Shown: one piece after another, positions 55,701 to 64,000 of the stretch
Position numbering within the stretch: position 1 is the first letter of the stretch
How the letters are laid out: every line of letters starts with the position of its first letter
Assembly (NCBI GenBank): GCA_030849075.1
Contig: JASAOO010003472.1
Coordinates: forward strand, 1 to 64,000
Length of the DNA stretch: 64,000 nt
Direction: 5' to 3'
Source: Zelonia costaricensis
Lineage: Eukaryota; Euglenozoa; Kinetoplastea; Trypanosomatida; Trypanosomatidae
Notes under the pieces: model-generated
Seen by the model: the letters and a program-made list of their open reading frames with translations, nothing else
The model's database searches: none
What the model was told of the DNA's origin: nothing
Program-made: the position numbers and the translations under genes

Positions 55701-58700
55701 CTGCTTCAGCACGCTCAGCAGGAACTTGAGCAGGAACTCGTCCAGCGTGTCGAGCACGACGGCCGTCACGGGGTCCTCGCGGTAGAAGTTCTTTGCCGCC
55801 TCCTTGACCTCCTTGCCGTACCGCCCGCGGTACACGCGCAGCTTCTGCTTCTGCTGCGTCGCGAGCACCGTATGCGCGCTGAAGTCGACGTCCACCCGCT
55901 CCGGCACGGCGGCAACGAGGTAGTTGCTGTCGAACTGCTCCTTGCGGCTCTGGCGGTCGGCCTTGTGCAGGATGAGGTGCGCGTTGCCGCGGATGCGCCG
56001 CGTGCCGTCCTTCGCCTCGAAGGCGCTGATCTTCTCCTCGCGGGTGCGGTTGTGTTGCTCGAGCAGCCGACGCACCTGCGCGAAGGACTTCTCCACCGAC
56101 ATGGTCGGGTTCGTCATGAGGGAGCGCGCGACGCGGACGGCGAGGAGGCGGACCTTATTCACAAAGAGGAGGTCGACGCTGCCCCCTTTGCTGATGGTCA
56201 TGTACTTGCTCTGCATCTCCTGCACCAGCAGGGCACGGGCCCGCGCGCTGCCGTGCAGCTCGCTCGCGTTGACGGCCGTCTCGGCAGGCGGGGTGAGCAC
56301 CCAGGTGATGCGGTGCAGGAACGCCTCCATCACCGTCGCGGCGTCGCAGTGCTTGCCCAGGAACGCGAAGCCCTGCAGCGCGCGGTTGCGCTTCACCTCC
56401 ACCATCGTGCTCATCACCTCCACCTGCTCCTTCTGCACCCCGACCTCGCCGAGGTAGTCGTCCAGGAAGATGAGCAGCAGCTCCTCCAGCACACGCGTGA
56501 GGCAGTCGATGCCGTACTGGTAGTCGAAGCCGGCGTGGGTCGTCGTGCCCAGCTCACGCAGCAGCGCCTCCTCCGCCCGCTCCACCGCCGTGTCCTCGTC
56601 CACCACCTCCTCCTTCTCCCGCTCCTGCTCCTCCTTGTGCGCTGCATCTGCCGTCGTGTCGGCGCCGTCCTCGTCCGCGTCTTCGCGGCGCTGGCGACGC
56701 GCTGGCCGCTGCTTCGCCGCTTCCGCCAACGCCTCCTGCACCGGGTCGTGCACCGCACCGCGGGTGCTGGGCCGCGCGCCGGCCGCGGACGGCCTGGCGG
56801 TGGGGGCGAGCAGCTTGCTATTGGGCTCGTACAGCTGGTAGAGCAGCGTCACGACGGTGTAGCCGAGGACGTGGAGCTGGTAGCCGTGGACGAGGTTGTC
56901 CTTGAGCTTTGTCACGACGAACTTCAGCTTCGACGGCCCCGTCTCCTGCAGCATTGCGCCGAGGATGCGCCGTGCGCTCTCACGGTGCTTGTCGTTCTTG
57001 GTGCGCAGCTTCTTGATGAGCTCATCCAGCAGGTGGTCCACGTGCACGTTGAAGCGTTCCTCCGGAAAGTGCTTCACGATCTTGGTGATGGCCAGGGCGA
57101 CGGGCAGCTGCAGCAGCGCGTTCTTGGCCTGCGTCGCCGCGGCGTCGTCGCGCTGCTGCTCGCGCCGCACCGCCGTGATGCTGTGCTGGTTGACGGCGCC
57201 GCGTCCGCTGCTGCCCACGGCCTTGCTGCCCTCCTTGTCGCCAATGTAGCTGTACAGCTGCGGCAGCACGTCTGCCTCGAGCACCCGCATCACCTTCGCA
57301 TGCCGGAACGCCCGCTGCTTCGCCGACAGCTCGGCCCGCACCGCCGCGTCGGCGTCGTTGACTTCGTCGTCCCCGTCCTCCAGCGCGCCGAGTACAGCGG
57401 CGCCACGCTCCCCCTCCTCCACCGCCTCTTCGTCGTCGCCATCGAGGTAGTGGAACGTGTTCAGCACCTGCACCACGCCGCGCAGCATCGTCGCGCGCAG
57501 GTTGGCGTTGGCGCTCGCGTTGGAGAGGAAGAGGGAGAGGACGCGGTAGTACGCGGTCCACGGCAGACGCGCCGCGATGGCGCTCATGGTGAGCAGCACG
57601 GCGTCGCAGTACCCACGGGCGCGGCCCTCCGTGAGGTTGGCCTGGTTCCGCTTGCCCTCCGCGAAGTCCTTCACGGCGCTCATGAGGAACGGCACAAACA
57701 CACGCAGGACATCGCGCACGTGCATCGCCGGCGCGTGCTGGCGCAGCAGTGCGAGGGCGTGCAGGCGACAGCGGTGCTGCACGTGACCGACATTCGCGTA
57801 GAAGTTCTGCTCCGTGTTGGGGGAGTAGAGCAGCGCGAAGCTTGGAAACTCGACGGCAAAGTACCGCGCGAAGCCCTCGAAGGCCTGCATGTGGGCGCAG
57901 CGGATGTGCACCTCCTTGGCCACCACACCGTGTCGCAGCGAGGCCAGCACCTCGTGGCGCAGCGTCGTCTCGAGCAGCTGCGCGCGGTACGCCGCTTGCG
58001 CCTCCCCGAGCGGCGCCCCTGCTGCGCCAGCAACGCGCTGGCCACCGCCGAGCGCGGCGTAGCGCACCATCGACTGCAGCAGCGGCAGCACCAGCGCGCG
58101 GATGGTCTGCTCCGGATCGCGCAGAAAGAAGATCACGTTCGCCGCCAGCACCGCCACCGCCTCCGGCGCCAGCACCGGTGCGTGCTCCTTGTCGAGCGGC
58201 AGCTGCACATCCTCCGCCCCGTCGTACACCCGCTCCCGTCGCACCGCGCTGCCGCTGCCGCCATTGCCGCGCTGGAGCGCGCCATAGTTGCCGAAGTGCG
58301 CGAAGAAGTCGGTGAGGGAGTGCAGGGTGTGGTAGCGCAGCTCAAAGTCGTAGCGCTCCAGCGTCTCCGCGTTTTCGAAGCTGTTCAGGCACGCAACCGC
58401 CCTCGCGGCGGCGGCGAGCTGGCGCGTGAACCACGAGGCCTCTGCCGCGGCGCCAGGGCCAGGGAGCTTCGTGACGGCCGCGGCGAGGATGGCGCAGAGG
58501 GTCTGCCGGGCGTGGGGGTTGACGACGACGTTGAAGAGGCGCACGAGCGGCTGCCAGTGCGCGCGGTGGTCGACCTGGGCGACCTGCTCCATCAGCGCCT
58601 GGGCGATGCCCGTCACCATCTGCGCCGTCGACGCGTCGGTCATGCACACCGGGTGTGCCACCATCTTCAGCGCCAGCTCCAGCAGGCGGCTCATCATGCC

Positions 58701-61700
58701 GGCCAGCGACGACGGGACGGCCGCAGCGGCGGCGTCCGTGCGCAGGAAGCGCGAGAGCTGCGCAATGGTGTGCATCACCTCGCGCCACATGGACACGCTC
58801 AGCGACATGATCGACGTTGGCCGCCGGCGCTGCTCCCGCGCGCCGTGCGCGCCGCCGTGGCGGCCCTTGGCCGCGCGGGGCGCTGTGCCAGCGCGTTGCG
58901 GTGGCGGCCCCCGCCGCGTCTCCGGCGCGAGTGCTGCAGAGGAGCCCTGCGGTGTCGCAGCGCCCGTTGCTGCTGCTGCTGCTGCTACCGCGCCCGCTGC
59001 CTGTGGTGCCACGGCCGCCTGCTGCTGCTTCCCCTCCTCCTCCTCCTCGCGCGCGGCGCCAGAGGTGAGGAGGGTGTACAGCGCCGTGAAGACACCAACA
59101 AGGTGCGGCTCCAGAAAGGCCTGACGGAACGTCGTGCGCGTCGACGCCAGGCGACTGCTGCTGCGACGCTTGTGCCGCTCCTCCGCGGGCGGCGCCGCCC
59201 GTCCCACCACCACAGCGACAGCGGCGGTCTCTTCGGTGCCCGTGGGCAGCGTGAGCACCGGCTCGTCCGCGCAGCTGAGGAGCTCCGAGACGCAGCGCAG
59301 ACCCTCGCCGAGCGTCTGCACCGAGGCGCGGTGCACCGACGCGGCGGTCGGCGCGACGGCGAACACCTCTTGCAGCGTGCCGACCGCAATGCCGGCGTAC
59401 GCCGGGTACAGCGGCAGCAACGCCGGGCTGCGCGCCCACGCCAGGAGCAGCCGCAGCACGGGGGTGACGGCGCTCTTGGCCGCCCCGCCGCCGGCCACCG
59501 CCGCGGCACGCGCGCCGCCGTCTAGTGTGGTGCCCTTGGAGTTCTCGAAGAGCATCGTGATGTAGCGGGTGAAGAGCGGCGCGGCGGGGGCCACCGCGTC
59601 GCCGCCGCGCAGCACGTGCACGACTTCGTCCGGGAACTGCTCCGACAGCAGCGCGACGATGGCAACGGCGGCGCGGCGGACGTGGGCGAAGGCGGTGGAC
59701 AGCGCGCTACTGGCCAGCGCCTTGTTCAGCAGGGCAGCCCACCGACGCACCCGCTCCTCTGGGGCGCCGGGGTCGGCGGCGAGACGGGCGAGGAGGTCCT
59801 CGACAGGGGCGCGCAGCGCCTGCTTGCACGACACGAGGTACGCCTGCATCGCGATGTGCAGACACGTGGCGACGTACACGGCAAAGCGCTGGCCGACGGC
59901 GTGCAGCATGGCCTCCAACAAGCGCAGCGCACTGCCCAGCTGCTTCATCAACCGCTCCAGCCGGCGCACCCCGTGGTGGCTCGAGCGCCGGCGCGGCTCA
60001 CCGTCGCTGCGGCCAGCCGCGGCCATGCCGCAGCCGCCGTAGACGATGTCGGCCCACACGTTTGCGAGGAAGTCGTACGAGCCGGTGTCCACGGCTGTCA
60101 CGGCCGAGGCGGCGGCGGCCGGCATCGCAAAGGCGAGGAGGCGGTGCAGCAGCTGGTCCAGCACGTCGGCGAGGGCGTCGCGGGCCGGCGCGCCGTGCGA
60201 GTGGGTGGTGGACGGGAGGTGCTCGAGGTAGCCCATGAGCCGGCGGCTGAGCACCGCCTGGTCCTTGAGCTTGTCCTTGGACACCTTCGTCAGCAGCTTC
60301 GGCAGCGCCAGCGAGAGCGCGGTTGAGATGTAGGCGACGCGGTCGTGGGCCGGCACGTCGGTCTCGACGTGGAAAGTGCTCAAGAAGGCGAAGAGGGCCT
60401 TCATGGTGTCGCAGTACGGGGCCAGCTTCGCGTGGTACGTGTGGAAGGGCTCGACACGCAGCCGCTTAAGGTTGTCCACCGCGACGCGCTGCAGCCGCGG
60501 GTTCGTCTCGGACAGGTACGACACGAAGATGGTCTGCAGCTCCGCGTTGCGGGCATCGATTCCGCGCTGCACCGCGTCGGCGACGCGCTTGCGCTGGTGC
60601 GACGTCAGCACGCCGCTCGGGGCGGCGGCGCAGGCGCGCATCGCCACCTCAAGTCGCTGGTCGAACTTGCGGAGCTGCGAGGCGTCGATGCCGCCGGGGT
60701 GGCGGTTGCGCTCGATGGCCACCAGCTCCAGCACGACGTCTTCGACAAGCCGCACCTTCCGGTCCACCGCGGAGCTCGACTTCACCATGGCCTCCATCAT
60801 GGCGAGGAAGGTCTGCGCCAGGGTGGCGCGGTCGGTGGAGGTGGCGTAGAGGGCCGCCACGACAGCACCGCCAACACCCTCGCTTGTCGTGGCCCAGTGC
60901 CGCTCCCACCGCACCACCTCGAAATCCGCCTTGGCGCTCTCCAGCAGCGTCACCGCGGCGGTGCTGTACTGCGTGCTGGAGAAGGCACGACTGACCAGCT
61001 CACCCTTGACGTGGCGCTGCTGGTCCGTCAGGCGCACCTCGTACCAGCACGGCAGAGACGCAAGCTGCGAAAGACAGTCAGCCACGGCGGTGGCGTCAGG
61101 GGCTTCGTCTGCGCCGTTCTCGTCCGCAGCTTGGCCGTCCGCCACGGCGACGGCACCGGGGCCACCTGCCGCACCGCGCGCAGAGCCCACGACGTCGCCC
61201 ATGATGAGCGATCGGGCGTAGGCGCAGATGACGGACTTCCACACGACGGGGTCGAGGCGGTGACGGCGCTGCTGCTGGTGCGGCTGCGGTGCCGCCCCGT
61301 CATCGTGCCCGTTGGCCGTCTCGTCGCGCTCGCCCTCGTCGCCCTCGTCGCCCTCGAGCGCCTGCCGGTTGGTCAGCGAGGTCTGCTCGAGCGCGACGAG
61401 ACCACACAGCACCTTCGACGCAATTGCCCACGCCCCGGTGAACTTCACGTAGAGGAAGCCGACCATCGTAGAGGCGATGAGCTGGCGCGGAAAGGGCTGC
61501 GTGATAGCGCCGGACTCGACCTGGTAGGTTAGCTGCGACAGCTCCTGCCGCATCCCGTCGAGGTTGCCGGTGTGCGACAGCGGGTTGAAGCGGGCGGCAC
61601 GCAGCAGCGCGTCGAGTAGCTCCAGGGGCACGGCGGGTGCCCCCACCAGGCGGTCCTCCGCCTCCAGTGCGGGGTGGCAGAGAAGGCGCAGCAGACGCAG

Positions 61701-64000
61701 GGTGAGCAGCCGCAGCCCCGCAATGGGCGCCGCGAGGCACTCGAGCAGCACGTCGTGCACAAATGCCGCGTGCAGGGCGTGGGGGAGCGCAGCCCGCAGC
61801 GTGCGCAGGGCCGCCAGCGTGTGCGGTGCCAGAGCCTCGGCGGCGCCGTTGGCCCCCCGCCGCGGCGGCTGGCCATTCGCGTCCTCCTCGTGCAGCAGCA
61901 GCTGACTCTCCGAGTCGAGGCCGAGCATCCAGAGCAGCGCGCGCAGCAGCACCTCCGCGCCATGCAGGAGCTGCACCCGCGCCTCGTCCGAGAGCGTTTG
62001 GACCACGGCGCCACTGAAGTCGACCTGCGCGTCCCGTTCGCTGAGGCCGCTGCCGTTCGCGCGGCGCACCTGCTGGAAGCCGTGCACGAGCACGGCGACG
62101 GTGCGGCAGAGGTGGCGCAGCCCCTCCGCGCGATCGAGCGACGCCGCCGCGGCTGGGGTGCCGCCCTCACGCAGCTGCCGCTTCCCCTCCTTCTTCTTGC
62201 TCGCCTGTGTCCGACGCTCCAGCGCGGCAGCGCCGGCGCCTGCCCCGGCCTGCACGAGCATGGCAGCCACCTCGGCGTAGAGGGCGTACACGGCGGGGTC
62301 CAGTGAGGTGGCGGCGCGTGTCGTCAGCGCGGTGTCTGCCGGCGCGGACGCCGCCTCATGCGCCTCGATGTGCTGCAGCAGCTCCAACAGCGCCGTCTGC
62401 ACAGGCGCCGACGCCGCCGTCGTCGCGGGTGCAGTGGAGACAAGGAGCTGAATGAGGGGAAGGGCACACGAGACGTACGCGAGCGCCTCCTCACACACCC
62501 GCGACCGCCTTGCACTCTGCGCTGCACGGTAGAGGCGAAGCAGCTCCAGCACCAGCGCCTCGAGCACCTCGCGTGCCGTCTTCTCCGCCTCCGCGGCGGT
62601 GCTGCCAGACTTCGCCGCGTTGGTGGCGGGGGCCGGCATGGACTTGAGGCGCAGCAGCTGCTGCAGTGGGCTGACGGCCATGTGCTGCGTGTGGTCCTGC
62701 AGAAGCCGGCAGAGGAGGACGGCGCGGCGCACGTTGCACTGGCGCTGCGCAGTCACCACCGCTGTCGCTGCCTTCAGTCCTTCCGAGGAGGACGCTGCGG
62801 TCGCCTCGCTGGCCACGCAGCTGCGCAGTTGATGGGCGTCGCCGGCCGCACCGCGCCACAGCGCCATTCCAATGGTGTGGAGCAGCGTGAGGGCGAACGG
62901 AGTGAGGTACGAGGGGATGCGGTGGTGGCGACGCTGCTGCTGCTGCTGCTCGCGCCGACGCGCCGACGCGGTGGTGCCGTTGTCGCCGTCTTCGTCCTCG
63001 TCCTCGTCGTCGCTGACGTAGGCGTCTTCGCGGCTCTCGGGAGCGGCAGTCACGGCGGCGCCGTTGCTGGTGCCTGTTGCCACGTCGCGCACGTCGGCCT
63101 CCTCAGCGATGCGGCGCTCCTGTTCGAGGGCGAGGGCGTAGTTCTTCTGGAGCACGTCCTGCGCAAACGCGAAGAGGATGAGCTGCGCGGACTCGCCAAG
63201 TTGGCCGTGCGAGGCGTCCCGCGTCGCCTTGGCGGCGGCCTTCGTGCACACCAGCACGGCGGCCTTCGCTACCGGCACGAACCACTGCTGCACCTGCAGC
63301 AGGTACGACGAGTTCGAAGACGACGCGGCGGCCGCAGGGGCGACGTACGCGGAGATGCAGAGCGGGGAAAGGAGGCGCAGGACCGCGGCCGCCACCTCCA
63401 GCGCGGACGTCGCCTCCGCCGTGGCGGCCGGCCGGAGTCGCACAGCCGCAGCGAGGTGGGCGGCAAGCTGCCGCAGCAGGGCGGCCTCCCGGCCGTCAAC
63501 CCACAGCGCAAAGTTGGCGGCACCGGTGAGAGCGGTGAGGAGCTGCACGTACTGCGGCCAGGACGGTGACCAGCTGGCGGTGTCGAGGCTGAGCACGGCG
63601 GCGGCGAGCACGCGGTGGCTGGGCCGGGTGCTGGCGCTGCTGCTGCTGCCGATGGCGGCGCCACTGCTGCTCACAAGGACGTCTTCGTCCGCCGCACCGC
63701 CCACCTCGTCCTCACTCGCGCCCTCATCGTCGTCCTCGTCGTCGCCGGGTGACGGCAGGGCCGACTGCTTCCGTGTCTCCCGCAGCATCGTTGCAAGAGC
63801 GCTACCGAGGACAAGGCCGCCGATGCACCGGAGCACGTAGCGGGCACCGCGCAGGTCCTCGTCGCTGCGCACCGACGCACCCTCTGCGGCTGGCGCGCTA
63901 CTGCCGCTGTCGTCGCCGTCCTCGTCGCTGCCGTCGTCGTGGTCGATCTCGCTGTCGGCTGCGCTTGCGAGACCCAAGACGGTTGCCCAGCGGGTGGAGT
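52797..64000 (-). CDS. UTP20: UTP20-like U3 snoRNP / SSU processome protein, 5' end outside window
   Basis: A giant helical-repeat protein of the UTP20 (DRIM) family. UTP20 is part of the small-subunit processome and acts in 18S rRNA maturation in the nucleolus. At least 3734 residues are visible, and the frame is open through the right edge. The usual first residue at 63977 is a TTG inside continuing sequence (RWATVLGLASAAD), so the true start lies beyond 64000. Two blocks match UTP20 best. One is around 56810-57115 (PVALAITKIVKHFPEERFN, then GYQLHVLGYTVVTLL). The other is around 54640-54960 (ILILVRFLLEYRLTPEKFK, then HIDLYCRNLDYPELTGR). The C-terminus ends in a Lys/Arg-rich tail (KKAMKRNRRQMELEEKRA), as in other UTP20 proteins. 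Human UTP20 is about 2785 aa; the excess here comes from Ala-rich and strongly acidic inserts (55400-55640 and the N-terminal end). Confidence 0.9.
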   Translation of the reverse strand, partial: STRWATVLGLASAADSEIDHDDGSDEDGDDSGSSAPAAEGASVRSDEDLRGARYVLRCIGGLVLGSALATMLRETRKQSALPSPGDDEDDDEGASEDEVGGAADEDVLVSSSGAAIGSSSSASTRPSHRVLAAAVLSLDTASWSPSWPQYVQLLTALTGAANFALWVDGREAALLRQLAAHLAAAVRLRPAATAEATSALEVAAAVLRLLSPLCISAYVAPAAAASSSNSSYLLQVQQWFVPVAKAAVLVCTKAAAKATRDASHGQLGESAQLILFAFAQDVLQKNYALALEQERRIAEEADVRDVATGTSNGAAVTAAPESREDAYVSDDEDEDEDGDNGTTASARRREQQQQQRRHHRIPSYLTPFALTLLHTIGMALWRGAAGDAHQLRSCVASEATAASSSEGLKAATAVVTAQRQCNVRRAVLLCRLLQDHTQHMAVSPLQQLLRLKSMPAPATNAAKSGSTAAEAEKTAREVLEALVLELLRLYRAAQSARRSRVCEEALAYVSCALPLIQLLVSTAPATTAASAPVQTALLELLQHIEAHEAASAPADTALTTRAATSLDPAVYALYAEVAAMLVQAGAGAGAAALERRTQASKKKEGKRQLREGGTPAAAASLDRAEGLRHLCRTVAVLVHGFQQVRRANGSGLSERDAQVDFSGAVVQTLSDEARVQLLHGAEVLLRALLWMLGLDSESQLLLHEEDANGQPPRRGANGAAEALAPHTLAALRTLRAALPHALHAAFVHDVLLECLAAPIAGLRLLTLRLLRLLCHPALEAEDRLVGAPAVPLELLDALLRAARFNPLSHTGNLDGMRQELSQLTYQVESGAITQPFPRQLIASTMVGFLYVKFTGAWAIASKVLCGLVALEQTSLTNRQALEGDEGDEGERDETANGHDDGAAPQPHQQQRRHRLDPVVWKSVICAYARSLIMGDVVGSARGAAGGPGAVAVADGQAADENGADEAPDATAVADCLSQLASLPCWYEVRLTDQQRHVKGELVSRAFSSTQYSTAAVTLLESAKADFEVVRWERHWATTSEGVGGAVVAALYATSTDRATLAQTFLAMMEAMVKSSSAVDRKVRLVEDVVLELVAIERNRHPGGIDASQLRKFDQRLEVAMRACAAAPSGVLTSHQRKRVADAVQRGIDARNAELQTIFVSYLSETNPRLQRVAVDNLKRLRVEPFHTYHAKLAPYCDTMKALFAFLSTFHVETDVPAHDRVAYISTALSLALPKLLTKVSKDKLKDQAVLSRRLMGYLEHLPSTTHSHGAPARDALADVLDQLLHRLLAFAMPAAAASAVTAVDTGSYDFLANVWADIVYGGCGMAAAGRSDGEPRRRSSHHGVRRLERLMKQLGSALRLLEAMLHAVGQRFAVYVATCLHIAMQAYLVSCKQALRAPVEDLLARLAADPGAPEERVRRWAALLNKALASSALSTAFAHVRRAAVAIVALLSEQFPDEVVHVLRGGDAVAPAAPLFTRYITMLFENSKGTTLDGGARAAAVAGGGAAKSAVTPVLRLLLAWARSPALLPLYPAYAGIAVGTLQEVFAVAPTAASVHRASVQTLGEGLRCVSELLSCADEPVLTLPTGTEETAAVAVVVGRAAPPAEERHKRRSSSRLASTRTTFRQAFLEPHLVGVFTALYTLLTSGAAREEEEEGKQQQAAVAPQAAGAVAAAAAATGAATPQGSSAALAPETRRGPPPQRAGTAPRAAKGRHGGAHGAREQRRRPTSIMSLSVSMWREVMHTIAQLSRFLRTDAAAAAVPSSLAGMMSRLLELALKMVAHPVCMTDASTAQMVTGIAQALMEQVAQVDHRAHWQPLVRLFNVVVNPHARQTLCAILAAAVTKLPGPGAAAEASWFTRQLAAAARAVACLNSFENAETLERYDFELRYHTLHSLTDFFAHFGNYGALQRGNGGSGSAVRRERVYDGAEDVQLPLDKEHAPVLAPEAVAVLAANVIFFLRDPEQTIRALVLPLLQSMVRYAALGGGQRVAGAAGAPLGEAQAAYRAQLLETTLRHEVLASLRHGVVAKEVHIRCAHMQAFEGFARYFAVEFPSFALLYSPNTEQNFYANVGHVQHRCRLHALALLRQHAPAMHVRDVLRVFVPFLMSAVKDFAEGKRNQANLTEGRARGYCDAVLLTMSAIAARLPWTAYYRVLSLFLSNASANANLRATMLRGVVQVLNTFHYLDGDDEEAVEEGERGAAVLGALEDGDDEVNDADAAVRAELSAKQRAFRHAKVMRVLEADVLPQLYSYIGDKEGSKAVGSSGRGAVNQHSITAVRREQQRDDAAATQAKNALLQLPVALAITKIVKHFPEERFNVHVDHLLDELIKKLRTKNDKHRESARRILGAMLQETGPSKLKFVVTKLKDNLVHGYQLHVLGYTVVTLLYQLYEPNSKLLAPTARPSAAGARPSTRGAVHDPVQEALAEAAKQRPARRQRREDADEDGADTTADAAHKEEQEREKEEVVDEDTAVERAEEALLRELGTTTHAGFDYQYGIDCLTRVLEELLLIFLDDYLGEVGVQKEQVEVMSTMVEVKRNRALQGFAFLGKHCDAATVMEAFLHRITWVLTPPAETAVNASELHGSARARALLVQEMQSKYMTISKGGSVDLLFVNKVRLLAVRVARSLMTNPTMSVEKSFAQVRRLLEQHNRTREEKISAFEAKDGTRRIRGNAHLILHKADRQSRKEQFDSNYLVAAVPERVDVDFSAHTVLATQQKQKLRVYRGRYGKEVKEAAKNFYREDPVTAVVLDTLDEFLLKFLLSVLKQVLGIGKEKRYSKAAMKLDMLRHHRARRQRTDEQDGDGGEEGEEEEEGRQAAETGAEDENGVTSDADADADEDEDDEASDGAAAAAGTGGEDDEVDGLETFAEAQAVAEGNVNKPQRAGPARGTAAASASTPAALLAPGSDLTVTFTREHRDLLESLVPAVLTCLQGEGSDAVVANALDCLLALVSLRPPLDAVNGLQRELFETVTSFIERGSVIKQRAIRLTAAMVAHQKYVVSDANATQLVKLVRAEVMERNDFMSVSLSLLYAILGKHVHIAEIYDLMDVITELLLHWGAHTVIRRRCILILVRFLLEYRLTPEKFKSHIDLYCRNLDYPELTGRTALLELLDALVVRLPAVILRDEAPVLLVPLAATVTGSEWVECRQQGGTVLQHLARYAGVDVLVPVLSSWLAASQPRATRSMGMQTWATIVPALAEFYELDAAHAGADDDAGDVDEDVAAARAQNRAAFQACCAWSVQAVLDGCLFDQVAAAHRNKRLDQLSAKAREKVELDGWAYIFYSLRAAEAMLTALPHELYPLLAPRLLPHLTEVLLLHSHPWVRAVAMRVLRHYLYSFVETQCHYLQEDVWHELACAAATAEATESSGAESALPFIAPAAVQSAEPSASSQSPKAAVSEALQTLQHFATLLKRLLGLVSSSDVAMETYNAHRAIADPARAELLKVAVYVLRAQIQLAVLALTRAATANRPRHYRDVQQRVGAVYAALQHQLASLAAPVVQQGSLVNYMVRSATLLQLLGGWMSVLPRAAADDAAGTDGLIDALNAQVRWLSQTQLCPAALLRNTVVPLLGLGLRAKPISEKISLIAYQVAGVVEQQLAERRHELTGPCLAAAVGASEKDAARGKKRARVSAAGDDVDGAAADEATGSVPLDEVLVLLKTQLASVHDARRDQQVVQSTKKAMKRNRRQMELEEKRAMQQHQQRRRSSSGTRSSFAAATAAGGKKSGSAAKAHRRRA

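Noticed and set aside
54234..59525. 1763-codon plus-strand open frame opposite UTP20
   Set aside because: The Arg/Leu/Val/His-rich product is what the reverse strand of GC3-rich coding DNA gives. There is no domain, and it would run against a uniform gene direction.
63975..63977. Start of UTP20 at 63977
   Set aside because: The codon there is TTG and the frame continues upstream to the window edge, so the gene is simply cut off.

Overview
The window is nuclear DNA of a kinetoplastid, most likely a Leishmaniinae trypanosomatid (Leishmania / Crithidia / Leptomonas group). The reasons are: seventeen intron-free genes, all on the minus strand; GC-rich coding DNA; intergenic regions full of pyrimidine tracts (read on the coding strand) followed by AG, as trans-splicing needs; (CA)n/(GT)n microsatellites; and a trypanosomatid-specific protein, the proteasome activator PA26. 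There is no strand switch, tRNA, rRNA or mobile element that I can support. The layout is one stretch of a directional polycistronic gene cluster transcribed from right to left.

In transcription order (high to low coordinate) the genes are: a very large UTP20-like ribosome-biogenesis factor, cut by the right edge (52797-64000); a 1577-aa low-complexity protein with a 39-bp tandem repeat; a TPR protein with a mitochondrial-type N-terminus; V-ATPase subunit D; an endonuclease/exonuclease/phosphatase-fold protein with a hydrophobic tail; an unknown protein with two hydrophobic segments; a SET-domain protein with a C-terminal membrane segment; an FHA-like protein ending in an AT-hook; PA26; an AMPK-gamma-like CBS protein; a TFB1M/KsgA-type rRNA dimethyltransferase; a coiled-coil protein; a divergent actin-like protein; two large disordered proteins that share FG-type short motifs; and two tandem aspartate aminotransferases. 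From memory, PA26 through the aminotransferase matches the gene order of Leishmania major chromosome 35, with an extra aminotransferase copy here. That was not checked.

The genes do not form one pathway. They share transcription only: housekeeping (UTP20, V-ATPase), mitochondrial (TFB1M-like, TPR, possibly SET), energy sensing (AMPK gamma), proteolysis (PA26), amino-acid metabolism (aminotransferases) and kinetoplastid unknowns. The most interesting signals are the mosaic of identical and diverged blocks between the two aminotransferases, which points to gene conversion; the adjacent pair of disordered proteins with DFGxF/FGGW-like peptides; the membrane-tailed SET protein; the FHA-like/AT-hook protein; and template-strand G-tracts in most intergenic regions. 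Two single N bases (3292 and 51920) are each flanked by a duplicated sequence and look like unmerged contig ends. Starts were chosen from ATG position, the first AG after a pyrimidine tract and domain content. No database search was possible.
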